A DNA stretch of 64,000 bases from Metellina segmentata (GCA_947359465.1 CANAIC010000106.1:105328-169327), one strand, 5' to 3'. Numbered from the stretch's first letter, positions 1 to 13,400 are shown. A program made the numbers and translations. The notes: a model not told the origin generated them from the sequence alone.

Positions 1-694
1 ATTTATCATAGATGAATCCTAGTAAAATATTTATATAAGTGAGAAAAAAATGTGATTAGGAAGGCAATAAAGTTGGATAGAATGTTATTGAATTCAAGTG
101 AGTATGAATGGTCCGAGATAGTTGTGAAAAGTACCCCCTTTGATATTTATTCGCAGGCAGCCAGTAAAAAGGGGTTTTGACATTCAACAACAATTCACCT
201 ATGGTAAATGAAAGTATCCAACCCCTAAAGGAAATAAAGTGCGATTTTAGAACATCTATTTGAACTTGATTGTCAAACACTACCTTTTAAAGTTTTGTTG
301 TACCCGGTTGGCGTAGCCGTCGAATGCAACGAGAAGAGAGAACGATAAACACAGCTAACATGCTTGGAGTTATTATTAATTGAAATGACTGTTGGAACAC
401 TTTGTTCTGTGGAAACAACTATCCCTCTTTTGTAAAATCAGTTAAAAGGTATTGTTATGGGGGAAGAATAAGAAAAGATTCCATTGTTATCGGATCCTCC
501 CATTCTTGTTCGATTGTTATTATACCGATCAATAGATTTCAGTCTTTTGCAATTCAAAAGATTTCAATTGTTGGTTGCCATTTGAATGGTTTTTATTGTA
601 TTCCATTATTGTTCACTCAACTGTTGTCGAATGGACTGTTTAAATTTCATTCTTTCTAAGAGCATTGTCTCCACACTACTATACTATAAATAAA

Positions 695-711
695 TTGTTG
701 TAGTACAACAA
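695..711. repeat. Short inverted repeat in the satellite unit (representative copy, unit 1)
   Basis: TTGTTGTA and TACAACAA flank a single G. It recurs at the same place in almost every unit; some right-hand units (26, 29, 42, 44-48) carry TTTTTGTA on the left arm and unit 15 has TTGCTGTA, which breaks one pair. Function unknown. Confidence 0.8.
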
Positions 712-732
712 ATAAAGGCATGTTTTTCCTTT

Positions 733-750
733 GTTGTTCTGATTAACAAC
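733..750. repeat. Second short inverted repeat in the satellite unit (unit 1)
   Basis: GTTGTT and AACAAC enclose a six-base loop, 21 bp after the preceding inverted repeat. Right-type units keep the arms (AACAACATTT in place of AACAACGTTT). Representative of every unit. Confidence 0.75.
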
Positions 751-770
751 GTTTATGCCCTCCACGACCA

Positions 771-780
771 GGAATCGAAC
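771..780 (-). promoter_or_regulatory. B-box-like motif (representative copy, unit 1)
   Basis: GTTCGATTCC on the minus strand matches the core of the Pol III type 2 B box. It is present in nearly all units; in unit 8 the sequence is changed (GGAATAGAAC on +). The flanks do not fold as a tRNA T arm and no A box lies at a suitable distance upstream, so at most it is a relic of a tRNA-derived SINE. Confidence 0.3.
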
Positions 781-976
781 AGGGAGCAGGAATATACTCG
801 TATTTAGAGGTAAAGTTTCGATGCAATTTGAAGTATTCGATAGTTTACTTAAATATGTGTAACTTTTCTCTATGCTCCCTCTAACATACAAGTATATTTC
901 TAACCATTTTCGAAGCAATCCCTACTGCCTTCAAATATTCCTCACTTTGTTTTTAGGTATTTATGATCAAACGTCT

Positions 977-1242
<266 letters not shown>

Positions 1243-2252
1243 TGCAAGAAAGAGTTGTGTTTTTACACATTTCCGATTTATCATAGATGAATCCTAGTAA
1301 AATATTTATATAAGTGAGAAAAAAATGTGATTAGGAAGGCAATAAAGTTGGATAGAATGTTATTGAATTCAAGTGAGTATGAATGGTCCGAGATAGTTGT
1401 GAAAAGTACCCCCTTTGATATTTATTCGCAGGCAGCCAGTAAAATGGGGTTTTGACATTCAACAACAATTCACCAATGGTAAATGAAAGTATCCAACCCC
1501 TAAAGGAAATAAAGTGCGATTTTAGAACATCTATTTGAACTTGATTGTCAAACACTACCTTTTAAAGTTTTGTTGTACCCGGTTGGCGTAGCCGTCGAAT
1601 GCAACGAGAAGAGAGAACGATAAAACACAGCTAACATGCTTGGAGTTATTATTAATTGAAATGACTGTTAGAACACTTTGTTCTGTGGAAACAACTATCC
1701 CTCTTTTGTAAAATCAGTTCAAAGGTATTGTTATGGGGGAAGAATAAGAAAAGATTCCATTGTTATCGGATCCTCCCATTCTTGTTCGATTGTTATTATA
1801 CCGATCAATAGATTTCAGTCTTTTGCAATTCAAAAGATTTCAATTGTTGGTTGCCATTTGAATGGTTTTTATTGTATTCCATTATTGTTCACTCAACTGT
1901 TGTCGAATGGACTGTTTAAATTTCATTCTTTCTAAGAGCATTGTCTCCACACTACTATACTATAAATAAATTGTTGTAGTACAACAAATAAAGGCATGTT
2001 TTTCCTTTGTTGTTCTGATTAACAACGTTTATGCCCTCCACGACCAGGAATCGAACAGGGAGCAGGAATATACTCGTATTTAGAGGTAAAGTTTCGATGC
2101 AATTTGAAGAATTCGATAGTTTACTTAAATATGTGTAACTTTTCTCTATGCTCCCTCTAACATACAAGTATATTTCTAACCATTTTCGAAGCAATCCCTA
2201 CTGCCTTCAAATATTCCTCACTTTGTTTTTAGGTATTTATGATCAAACGTCT

Positions 2253-2362
2253 GCCCACGGGCATATTATGGTCAATTCTCCCGTTCTCATTCGATCACCA
2301 AAGATAAGCACATTCGGATGTGCTCAGTACTTGGTAGAGTGACCACTTAGGAACACCACGTG

Positions 2363-2364
<2 letters not shown>
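2253..2364 (+). pseudogene. 5S rRNA-derived pseudogene, unit 2
   Basis: Unit 1215-2418. Same sequence as unit 1; TA tract 2364-2418 (55 bp). The unit has one extra A in its CGATAAAACACAG stretch. Confidence 0.85.
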
Positions 2365-2420
<56 letters not shown>

Positions 2421-3455
2421 CCACTTTTACTTTTTATATTTTTATTTGCAAGAAAGAGGGGTGTTTTTACACATTTCCGATTTATCATAGATGAATCCTA
2501 GTAAAATATGCATATAAGTGAGAAAAAAATGTGATTAGGAAGGCAATAAAGTTGGATGGAATGTTATTGAATTCAAGTGAGTATGAATGGTCCAAGATAG
2601 TTGTGAAAAGTACCCCCTTTGATATTTATTCGCAGGCAGCCAGTAAAATGGGGTTTTGACATTCAACAACAATTCACCAATGGTAAATGAAAGTATCCAA
2701 CCCCTAAAGGAAATAAAGTGCGATTTTAGAACATCTATTTGAACTTGATTGTCAAACACTACCTTTTAAAGTTTTGTTGTACCCGGTTGGCGTAGCCGTC
2801 GAATGCAACGAGAAGAGAGAACGATAAACACAGCTAACATGCTTGGAGTTATTATTAATTGAAATGACTGTTAGAACACTTTGTTCTGTGGAAACAACTA
2901 TCCCTCTTTTGTAAAATCAGTTCAAAGGTATTGTTATGGGGGAAGAATAAGAAAAGATTCCATTGTTATCGGATCCTCCCATTCTTGTTCGATTGTTATT
3001 ATACCGATCAATAGATTTCAGTCTTTTGCAATTCAAAAGATTTCAATTGTTGGTTGCCATTTGAATGGTTTTTATTGTATTCCATTATTGTTCACTCAAC
3101 TGTTGTCGAATGGACTGTTTAAATTTCATTCTTTCTAAGAGCATTGTCTCCACACTACTATACTATAAATAAATTGTTGTAGTACAACAAATAAAGGCAT
3201 GTTTTTCCTTTGTTGTTCTGATTAACAACGTTTATGCCCTCCACGACCAGGAATCGAACAGGGAGCAGGAATATACTCGTATTTAGAGGTAAAGTTTCGA
3301 TGCAATTTGAAGTATTCGATAGTTTACTTAAATATGTGTAACTTTTCTCTATGCTCCCTCTAACATACAAGTATATTTCTAACCATTTTCGAAGCAATCC
3401 CTACTGCCTTCAAATATTCCTCACTTTGTTTTTAGGTATTTATGATCAAACGTCT

Positions 3456-3565
3456 GCCCACGGGCATATTATGGTCAATTCTCCCGTTCTCATTCGATCA
3501 CCAAAGATAAGCACATTCGGATGTGCTCAGAACTTGGTAGAGTGACCACTTAGGAACACCACGTG

Positions 3566-3567
<2 letters not shown>
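3456..3567 (+). pseudogene. 5S rRNA-derived pseudogene, unit 3
   Basis: Unit 2419-3595. Carries CAGAACTTGG in place of CAGTACTTGG, a further hit near the C box. TA tract 3567-3595 (29 bp). Confidence 0.85.
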
Positions 3568-3597
<30 letters not shown>

Positions 3598-4632
3598 CCA
3601 CTTTTACTTTTTATATTTTTATTTGCAAGAAAGAGGGGTGTTTTTACACATTTCCGATTTATCATAGATGAATCCTAGTAAAATATGCATATAAGTGAGA
3701 AAAAAATGTGATTAGGAAGGCAATAAAGTTGGATGGAATGTTATTGAATTCAAGTGAGTATGAATGGTCCGAGATAGTTGTGAAAAGTACCCCCTTTGAT
3801 ATTTATTCGCAGGCAGCCAGTAAAATGGGGTTTTGACATTCAACAACAATTCACCAATGGTAAATGAAAGTATCCAACCCCTAAAGGAAATAAAGTGCGA
3901 TTTTAGAACATCTATTTGAACTTGATTGTCAAACACTACCTTTTAAAGTTTTGTTGTACCCGGTTGGCGTAGCCGTCGAATGCAACGAGAAGAGAGAACG
4001 ATAAACACAGCTAACATGCTTGGAGTTATTATTAATTGAAATGACTGTTAGAACACTTTGTTCTGTGGAAACAACTATCCCTCTTTTGTAAAATCAGTTC
4101 AAAGGTATTGTTATGGGGGAAGAATAAGAAAAGATTCCATTGTTATCGGATCCTCCCATTCTTGTTCGATTGTTATTATACCGATCAATAGATTTCAGTC
4201 TTTTGCAATTCAAAAGATTTCAATTGTTGGTTGCCATTTGAATGGTTTTTATTGTATTCCATTATTGTTCACTCAACTGTTGTCGAATGGACTGTTTAAA
4301 TTTCATTCTTTCTAAGAGCATTGTCTCCACACTACTATACTATAAAAAAATTGTTGTAGTACAACAAATAAAGGCATGTTTTTCCTTTGTTGTTCTGATT
4401 AACAACGTTTATGCCCTCCACGACCAGGAATCGAACAGGGAGCAGGAATATACTCGTATTTAGAGGTAAAGTTTCGATGCAATTTGAAGTATTCGATAGT
4501 TTACTTAAATATGTGTAACTTTTCTCTATGCTCCCTCTAACATACAAGTATATTTCTAACCATTTTCGAAGCAATCCCTACTGCCTTCAAATATTCCTCA
4601 CTTTGTTTTTAGGTATTTATGATCAAACGTCT

Positions 4633-4710
4633 GCCCACGGGCATATTATGGTCAATTCTCCCCGTTCTCATTCGATCAACAAAGATAAGCACATTCGGAT
4701 GTGCTCAGTA

Positions 4711-4713
<3 letters not shown>
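4633..4713 (+). pseudogene. 5S rRNA-derived pseudogene, unit 4, truncated
   Basis: Unit 3596-4789. One extra C (CTCCCCGTTC), and the segment stops after CAGTACTT, about 5S position 80, where the TA tract (4713-4789, 77 bp) begins at once. The distal third, with the rest of the C box, is deleted. It shares GATCAACAAAG with unit 8. Confidence 0.85.
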
Positions 4714-4791
<78 letters not shown>

Positions 4792-5826
4792 CCACTTTTA
4801 CTTTTTATATTTTTATTTGCAAGAAAGAGGGGTGTTTTTAACATTTCCGATTTATCATAGCTGAATCCTAGTAAAATATGCATATAAGTGAGAAAAAAAT
4901 GTGATTAGGAAGGCAATAAAGTTGGATGGAATGTTATTGAATTCAAGTGAGTATGAATGGTCCGAGATAAGTTGTGAAAAGTACCCCCTTTGATATTTAT
5001 TCGCAGGCAGCCAGTAAAATGGGGTTTTGACATTCAACAACAATTCACCAATGGTAAATGAAAGTATCCAACCCCTAAAGGAAATAAAGTGCGATTTTAG
5101 AACATCTATTTGAACTTGATTGTCAAACACTACCTTTTAAAGTTTTGTTGTACCCGGTTGGCGTAGCCGTCGAATGCAACGAGAAGAGAGAACGATAAAC
5201 ACAGCTAACATGCTTGGAGTTATTATTAATTGAAATGACTGTTAGAACACTTTGTTCTGTGGAAACAACTATCCCTCTTTTGTAAAATCAGTTCAAAGGT
5301 ATTGTTATGGGGGAAGAATAAGAAAAGATTCCATTGTTATCGGATCCTCCCATTCTTGTTCGATTGTTATTATACCGATCAATAGATTTCAGTCTTTTGC
5401 AATTCAAAAGATTTCAATTGTTGGTTGCCATTTGAATGGTTTTTATTGTATTCCATTATTGTTCACTCAACTGTTGTCGAATGGACTGTTTAAATTTCAT
5501 TCTTTCTAAGAGCATTGTCTCCACACTACTATACTATAAATAAATTGTTGTAGTACAACAAATAAAGGCATGTTTTTCCTTTGTTGTTCTGATTAACAAC
5601 GTTTATGCCCTCCACGACCAGGAATCGAACAGGGAGCAGGAATATACTCGTATTTAGAGGTAAAGTTTCGATGCAATTTGAAGTATTCGATAGTTTACTT
5701 AAATATGTGTAACTTTTCTCTATGCTCCCTCTAACATACAAGTATATTTCTAACCATTTTCGAAGCAATCCCTACTGCCTTCAAATATTCCTCACTTTGT
5801 TTTTAGGTATTTATGATCAAACGTCT

Positions 5827-5936
5827 GCCCACGGGCATATTATGGTCAATTCTCCCGTTCTCATTCGATCACCAAAGATAAGCACATTCGGATGTGCTCA
5901 GTACTTGGTAGAGTGACCACTTAGGAACACCACGTG

Positions 5937-5938
<2 letters not shown>
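5827..5938 (+). pseudogene. 5S rRNA-derived pseudogene, unit 5
   Basis: Unit 4790-5990. Same sequence as unit 1; TA tract 5938-5990 (53 bp). This unit has an extra A in its spacer (GAGATAAGTTG near 4965). Confidence 0.85.
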
Positions 5939-5992
<54 letters not shown>

Positions 5993-7027
5993 CCACTTTT
6001 ACTTTTTATATTTTTATTTGCAAGAAAGAGGGGTGTTTTTACACATTTCCGATTTATCATAGATGAATCCTAGTAAAATATGCATATAAGTGAGAAAAAA
6101 ATGTGATTAGGAAGGCAATAAAGTTGGATGGAATGTTATTGAATTCAAGTGAGTATGAATGGTCCGAGATAGTTGTGAAAAGTACCCCCTTTGATATTTA
6201 TTCGCAGGCAGCCAGTAAAATGGGGTTTTGACATTCAACAACAATTCACCAATGGTAAATGAAAGTATCCAACCCCTAAAGGAAATAAAGTGCGATTTTA
6301 GAACATCTATTTGAACTTGATTGTCAAACACTACCTTTTAAAGTTTTGTTGTACCCGGTTGGCGTAGCCGTCGAATGCAACGAGAAGAGAGAACGATAAA
6401 CACAGCTAACATGCTTGGAGTTATTATTAATTGAAATGACTGTTAGAACACTTTGTTCTGTGGAAACAACTATCCCTCTTTTGTAAAATCAGTTCAAAGG
6501 TATTGTTATGGGGGAAGAATAAGAAAAGATTCCATTGTTATCGGATCCTCCCATTCTTGTTCGATTGTTATTATACCGATCAATAGATTTCAGTCTTTTG
6601 CAATTCAAAAGATTTCAATTGTTGGTTGCCATTTGAATGGTTTTTATTGTATTCCATTATTGTTCACTCAACTGTTGTCGAATGGACTGTTTAAATTTCA
6701 TTCTTTCTAAGAGCATTGTCTCCACACTACTATACTATAAATAAATTGTTGTAGTACAACAAATAAAGGCATGTTTTTCCTTTGTTGTTCTGATTAACAA
6801 CGTTTATGCCCTCCACGACCAGGAATCGAACAGGGAGCAGGAATATACTCGTATTTAGAGGTAAAGTTTCGATGCAATTTGAAGTATTCGATAGTTTACT
6901 TAAATATGTGTAACTTTTCTCTATGCTCCCTCTAACATACAAGTATATTTCTAACCATTTTCGAAGCAATCCCTACTGCCTTCAAATATTCCTCACTTTG
7001 TTTTTAGGTATTTATGATCAAACGTCT

Positions 7028-7137
7028 GCCCACGGGCATATTATGGTCAATTCTCCCGTTCTCATTCGATCACCAAAGATAAGCACATTCGGATGTGCTC
7101 AGTACTTGGTAGAGTGACCACTTAGGAACACCACGTG

Positions 7138-7139
<2 letters not shown>
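7028..7139 (+). pseudogene. 5S rRNA-derived pseudogene, unit 6
   Basis: Unit 5991-7177. Same sequence as unit 1; TA tract 7139-7177 (39 bp). Confidence 0.85.
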
Positions 7140-7179
<40 letters not shown>

Positions 7180-8215
7180 CCACTTTTACTTTTTATATTT
7201 TTATTTGCAAGAAAGAGGGGTGTTTTTACACATTTCCGATTTATCATAGATGAATCCTAGTAAAATATGCATATAAGTGAGAAAAAAATGTGATTCGGAA
7301 GGCAATAAAGTTGGATGGAATGTTATTGAATTCAAGTGAGTATGAATGGTCCGAGATAGTTGTGAAAAGTACCCCCTTTGATATTTATTCGCAGGCAGCC
7401 AGTAAAATGGGGTTTTGACATTCAACAACAATTCACCAATGGTAAATGAAAGTATCCAACCCCTAAAGGAAATAAAGTGCGATTTCAGAACATCTATTTG
7501 AACTTGATTGTCAAACACTACCTTTTAAAGTTTTGTTGTACCCGGTTGGCGTAGCCGTCGAATGCAACGAGAAGAGAGAACGATAAACACAGCTAACATG
7601 CTTGGAGTTATTATTAATTGAAATGACTGTTAGAACACTTTGTTCTGTGGAAACAACTATCCCTCTTTTGTAAAATCAGTTCAAAGGTATTGTTATGGGG
7701 GAAGAATAAGAAAAGATTCCATTGTTATCGGATCCTCCCATTCTTGTTCGATTGTTATTATACCGATCAATAGATTTCATATCTTTTGCAATTCAAAAGA
7801 TTTCAATTGTTGGTTGCCATTTGAATGGTTTTTATTGTATTCCATTATTGTTCACTCAACTGTTGTCGAATGGACTGTTTAAATTTCATTCTTTCTAAGA
7901 GCATTGTCTCCACACTACTATACTATAAATAAATTGTTGTAGTACAACAAATAAAGGCATGTTTTTCCTTTTTTGTTCTGATTAACAACATTTATGCCCT
8001 CCACGACCAGGAATCGAACAGGGAGCAGGAATATACTCGTATTTAGAGGTAAAGTTTCGATGCAATTTGAAGTATTCGATAGTTTACTTAAATATGTGTA
8101 ACTTTTCTCTATGCTCCCTCTAACATACAAGTATATTTCTAACCATTTTCGAAGTAATCCCTACTGCCTTCAAATATTCCTCACTTTGTTTTTAGGTATT
8201 TATGATCAAACGTCT

Positions 8216-8327
8216 GCCCACGGGCATATTATAGTCAATTCTCCCGTTCTCATTCGATCACCAAAGATAAGCACATTCGAATGTGCTCAGTACTTGGTAG
8301 AGTGACCACTTAGGAACACCACGTGCT
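8216..8327 (+). pseudogene. 5S rRNA-derived pseudogene, unit 7
   Basis: Unit 7178-8347. Has TATAGTCAATTC, and GCACATTCGAATGTGC, a perfect 16-bp palindrome. TA tract 8327-8347 (21 bp). The spacer variant TTCATATCTTTTGC is shared only with unit 13. Confidence 0.85.
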
Positions 8328-9383
8328 ATATATATATATATATATATTTCCACTTTTACTTTTTATATTTTTATTTGCAAGAAAGAGGGGTGTTTTTACA
8401 CATTTCGATTTATCATAGATGAATCCTAGTAAAATATGCATATAAGTGAGAAAAAAATGTGATTAGGAAGGCCATAAAGTTGGATGGAATGTTATTGAAT
8501 TCAAGTGAGTATGAATGGTCCGAGATAGTTGTGAAAAGTACCCCCTTTGAGATTTATTCGCAGGCAGCCAGTAAAATGGGGTTTTGACATTCAACAACAA
8601 TTCACCAATGGTAAATGAAAGTATCCAACCCCTAAAGGAAATAAAGTGCGATTTTAGAACATCTATTTGAACTTGATTGTCAAACACTACCTTTTAAAGT
8701 TTTGTTGTACCCGGTTGGCGTAGCCGTCGAATGCAACGAGAAGAGAGAACGATAAACACAGCTAACATGCTTGGAGTTATTATTAATTGAAATGACTGTT
8801 AGAACACTTTGTTCTGTGGAAACAACTATCCCTCTTTTGTAAAATCAGTTCAAAGGTATTGTTATGGGGGAAGAATAAGAAAAGATTCCATTGTTATCGG
8901 ATCCTCCCATTCTTGTTCGATTGTTATTATACCGATCAATAGATTTCAGTCTTTTGCAATTCAAAAGATTTCAATTGTTGGTTGCCATTTGAATGGTTTT
9001 TATTGTATTCCATTATTGTTCACTCAACTGTTGTCGAATGGACTGTTTAAATTTCATTCTTTCTAAGAGCATTGTCTCCACACTACTATACTATAAATAA
9101 ATTGTTGTAGTACAACAAATAAAGGCATGTTTTTCCTTTGTTGTTCTGATTAACAACGTTTATGCCCTCCACGACCAGGAATAGAACAGGGAGCAGGAAT
9201 ATACTCGTATTTAGAGGTAAAGTTTCGATGCAATTTGAAGTATTCGATAGTTTACTTAAATATGTGTAACTTTTCTCTATGCTCCCTCTAACATACAAGT
9301 ATATTTCTAACCATTTTCGAAGCAATCCCTACTGCCTTCAAATATTCCTCACTTTGTTTTTAGGTATTTATGATCAAACGTCT

Positions 9384-9495
9384 GCCCACGGGCATATTAT
9401 GGTCAATTCTCCCGTTCTCATTCGATCAACAAAGATAAGCACATTCGGATGTGCTCAGTACTTGGTAGAGTGACCACTTAGGAACACCACGTGCT
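9384..9495 (+). pseudogene. 5S rRNA-derived pseudogene, unit 8
   Basis: Unit 8348-9508 plus 16710-16746, split by the retrotransposon 13-15 bp after this copy. It carries GATCAACAAAG. The two TA remnants are 14-16 and 37 bp, together an ordinary-sized tract. Confidence 0.85.
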
Positions 9496-9510
9496 ATATA
9501 TATATATATA

Positions 9511-9975
9511 TAATAACATCCGGACACAGTTGGATATCAGATGTAGACTCAGAAAGCAGGCGAAGTTAAACAAAAGGTTTTTATTAAAACATCATCGTGG
9601 CAGTTTCCCCAGCAGGAAGGGAACTAGGTCATGTTACATAGTTATTGAATGGTGATGATCAGAAAGCGAGGGATTACAGGCGTGCAACGATATTTAAATG
9701 GGGATTTACAGAAGAGATGATAAAAGGGTTTTTCCCTATAACGGCATATTACGTCACATATTAGGGTGTGACAAATGACTCTTATTGGCTCAATGCTTCT
9801 AGACAGAGGACGTTCAAAGTCTGACAGGGAATTCGACCTGTCTACAGGGGATAGAAGGGATTAAGCATTACTAACTTTAGAAATATTACATCATCTTTGA
9901 AAATAGAATAAACCTTGTTTTACAGAAACATTAAGAATTCAGAGATTATTAATATAAAATTATTTTTATATTACA
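9511..9975 (-). repeat. 3' LTR of the retrotransposon
   Basis: 465-bp direct repeat matching 16245-16709 with no difference that I could find by eye. In element orientation it begins TGTAATA and ends near GTTATTA(TA), so the termini are TG...TA-like rather than the usual TG...CA. It directly follows a purine tract, as expected for plus-strand primer removal. It holds a TATA-like stretch (9691-9700) and an AATAAA signal (9580-9585). Confidence 0.95.
9580..9585 (-). terminator. Polyadenylation signal AATAAA in the 3' LTR
   Basis: AATAAA on the minus strand, roughly 70 bp before the LTR end. It probably directs 3' processing of the element RNA and would define the R/U5 border shortly downstream. 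Inferred from the motif and its position. Confidence 0.5.
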
Positions 9976-9985
9976 TCCCCCCTTC
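9976..9985 (-). other. Polypurine tract (plus-strand primer)
   Basis: GAAGGGGGGA on the minus strand directly before the TGTAATA start of the 3' LTR. A G-rich purine run touching the 3' LTR is the standard plus-strand primer in reverse transcription, and it fixes this LTR edge precisely. Confidence 0.9.
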
Positions 9986-10465
9986 AAAAAAAAGAAGGTC
10001 CCACTGTCAAATTAAGCAAAACAAACAAAAACCTAATTAATTTACCTAATCGGAAATTTAAGAAATTAAACCTATCAACCAGCTCTTCTGTTTACAAAAC
10101 TAACATTCAGAACTTTTTGAATGCTCACTTACATGTAAAAAATTTTAACAACAAACTTTCCATACCTATTATACAATATCAATATTATATACAAGGTAAA
10201 CATCATATACAAGGTAAACAAGAAAAACGAGAAGCACAGTAAATACAAGACGTCTTGAAGGAACAACCATGGTTGTTCTGTTTGTGGCATAAATACAGTT
10301 TTTGGAAGAAAAAAAAAGTCTTTTCTTGTCACTGTTGGGCCAAATAAAAATGAACACAAATGCACAAAAATAATACTCAAAATAAACACTTATTATAATA
10401 TATACAACAGCAATATTCAAAAATAAACACTTGTAATACAACAGTAAGACTCAAAAATGATTACA
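9986..10465 (-). other. AT-rich 3' noncoding region of the retrotransposon
   Basis: About 480 bp between the pol stop and the polypurine tract. Two overlapping minus-strand frames (86 and 90 codons) encode strings of hydrophobic residues, as expected from T-rich DNA. They have no signal peptide plus ectodomain layout, no cysteine pattern and no furin-like site, so I do not call an env. A short duplicated phrase (ATATACAAGGTAAACA) occurs near 10190-10220. Otherwise I see nothing here. Confidence 0.7.
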
Positions 10466-13400
10466 TTATTCATGACTCAGTTTTAATTTTTCTGGTACAT
10501 GGTATTTTCGCAATTTTGAAACATGTACAATTTCTGAGTGTGCTTTAGTGTGAGTATTTTTCTTATTTATTTCATAGTTAACGTGAGAAAGTTTTTTAAT
10601 AACTTTATAAGGACCACTAAAGGTTGGAGATAGTTTCCTAGTATTTGGATACTTGAATTCTTCATATATAACTGACTCATCAGGTGTAAACTGTACATCA
10701 ACAAACCTAGCATCATAATGTACTTTATTCCTTTCATGATATTGTTTTGTTTTCTCAACTGCTATTTTCCTAGCCTCTTCAACTGGAGGGTAAATATTTT
10801 CCTTTATGGGATTTGTATATGGAACTGTGCCATACATTAAATATGCAGGTGGAAATGTAGTAACTGAATGTGGAGTTAAGTTGTATTCCTGAGCTACTTC
10901 TTTTAATAACTTAGGCCATGGAACGTTTGTAGAAGATTCATTAATTTTACATTTTAAACGTGTGATTATGGTCTGGCCTAATCTCTCCACTTTACCATTA
11001 GTTTCTGGTCTATGAGCTGTAGTCAATAGTTGTTTCACTTTATAATGCTTGAGAAACTTTTTAAAATGAGAAGATGTGAAAGCTGCATTTCTATCACTTA
11101 GAATACTTTTAGGTACTTGAGTTTGAAAAATTTGGTTTAAAAAGTTAGTGTACGTCTCTGTTGTAATGGATTTTGAAGCAAAAGCCCATATAAACCTAGT
11201 ATGATGGTCAACAATTAACGTCAGGTATTTTTTAGTTGAATTATAGTGGTTGAGACCACCTACACTGTCAATTGCAATCAAGTCAAATGATTTGTCAACA
11301 GGAGGCATTGATTGCAAAAGGCCAAATCTTTTTTGTCTGGGCTTCTTATTTACTTGGCATGTATGACAATGTTTATTGAAATTATTTATATCAGAAGTTA
11401 TATTTTGCCAATAGTAAACAGGGGTGAGCAAATTAATTGTTTTTTGAATACCAGGATGGCCAAATTTCTCATGTGCAATTTTGAGTAGCTTAAGCCTTAA
11501 AGAAAAAGGGACTACAATTTTGGTAAATCCTTTTTTACGAAGGCATAAAACATTATTAATTTCGACAAACTTTCCAGTTAAATTGTCATTGTTTTGAGCC
11601 TCTCTAATTTCACTTAACTGCAAGAGATGCGATACCTGATTTTCAATATTGTTTACATTTTCATTTTGCACATTTTCATCTGGTATATCTCTAGAGAGCA
11701 TATCTGCTTCAATGTTTGTGGTGCCCTTTGTATACTTGATATCGTATTCATACATACTTAATTGTAAGGACCATCGGAACAATCTTCCTTTTAAGTTTTT
11801 TACATTTTTAAGCCAAACTAACGCCGCATGGTCCGTATGTATGGTAAATTTTTGTCCGAAAAGATAATGATGAAATTTATTTAAAGAATCCACAATAGCG
11901 AGACATTCCAGCTCAGTTATACCATAATTTCTTTCATAATCCTTTAATGAGCGGGAGTGAAATGCTACAGGGTATAAGACACCAGAAACATCTGCTTGCT
12001 TTAAAACCGCTCCTACACCAGTTTGACTGGCGTCAACAAAAATATGACATTCATGTTTTGGATTAAAAATTTTCAACACAGGCTTACAAATTAAAGTTCT
12101 TTTCAACATTTCAAAAGCCTCTTGGCATTTCTCAGTCCATTGCCAAGATGCATCTTTTTTTAACAATTTATTCAGTGGGTGTCTAATTGTTGCATATTTA
12201 TCTATAAATTTGTGGTAAACATTAATTGAACCCAGAAATCTTTGTAAAGATTTCACATTAGTTGGGGATTTTAAATTTCTAATAACCTCAATGTTGCTAT
12301 TATCTGGAGAGACAATCCCATTTGAAATTTCATATCCTAAAAATTGAATTTGCTTTTGTAAAAAGGAACATTTTGAAGATTTTAATTTTAAGTTTTCCTG
12401 CCTGCAAATATCAAAAATTTGTTTAATGTGATCGATATGATTCGAATAGTTATCAGAAAAAATTAAAATGTCATCAAAATAATTTGCAGCAAATTTTATT
12501 TTATATTTTGTTAGGATTCGACGAAGAGTTCTCTGAAAAATGCTGGGTGCATTGCGCCAGCCGAAAGGTAAACGTAGCCATTCATACAGACCATTATGTG
12601 TTGCAAAGGCTAGTTTTTCTGTATCATCTTTGTGGATAGGGATATGCCAATATCCCGAGGCCATGTCCAATTTTGAAAAATACGTACTTTGTGCTAATTT
12701 ATCAATTAATGTCTCGACCAGGGGTAATGGTTCAGCATCCGACCTAGTCACTTGATTTAACTTCCTGAAATCAATACATAACCTATTCTTTTTGTTTTCA
12801 TCCTTTTTATATACGAGTGTTACCGGCGCAGAATATGGAGATGAACTCTCTTTTATGATATTAGCTTTTAATAATTCTTTAATTTGACTATCGATTTCAT
12901 CTTGTTGTTTTGGCGAAGTTTTATATGCGCGTAACGACACTGGCAAATCTGATGTTAATCTCACTCTTTGGGGCTCTATTTTCACTGTCCCGACATCATA
13001 TTTATTTTTCGCAAATATGTCCTCATATTCTTCTAAAATTTCCATTATTTCGGAATTTCCCACAGTTTCCTTTACTTTCGTTTTTTCTTCGACTTCAATC
13101 TGACAATGTGTGCACCCATTATCAGAATCCGTCTCAGAAACATTTTTATTCTTTGTCTTTACTTCGGTTTTTTCTTTCAAGTCACTAACACTTTTATTAT
13201 TATTCTTTTTCTTTACTTCATTTTTCATTTTAAGGTCACTAACACTTTTAATAGTTACTTCCTTTTTCTCTTTAACGTTACTAACACTTTTATTAGTTAC
13301 TTCATTTTTCTCTTTAACGTTACTAACACTTTGCTCAACAGGATTTTCAGGTAGGATATGCAAAGACAAATCGCTGCATTCAGAACCAGAGAAAGTGATC

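Noticed and set aside
751..840. tRNA gene on the minus strand around GTTCGATTCC
   Set aside because: The T stem does not pair well, and there is no acceptor stem, anticodon arm or A box at the right distance.
56..918. Recurring small open frames of about 60-110 codons on both strands of every satellite unit (74-, 85-, 79- and 64-codon families)
   Set aside because: They recur because the DNA unit recurs. Several begin at TTG or other non-ATG codons, they overlap on both strands, units 7, 13, 41 and 62 kb onward break or shift them without consequence, and none has a recognisable domain.
10129..10441. env or accessory membrane protein of the retrotransposon
   Set aside because: Two overlapping short hydrophobic frames from AT-rich DNA, no envelope hallmarks, and placed in a region that looks like plain 3' noncoding sequence.
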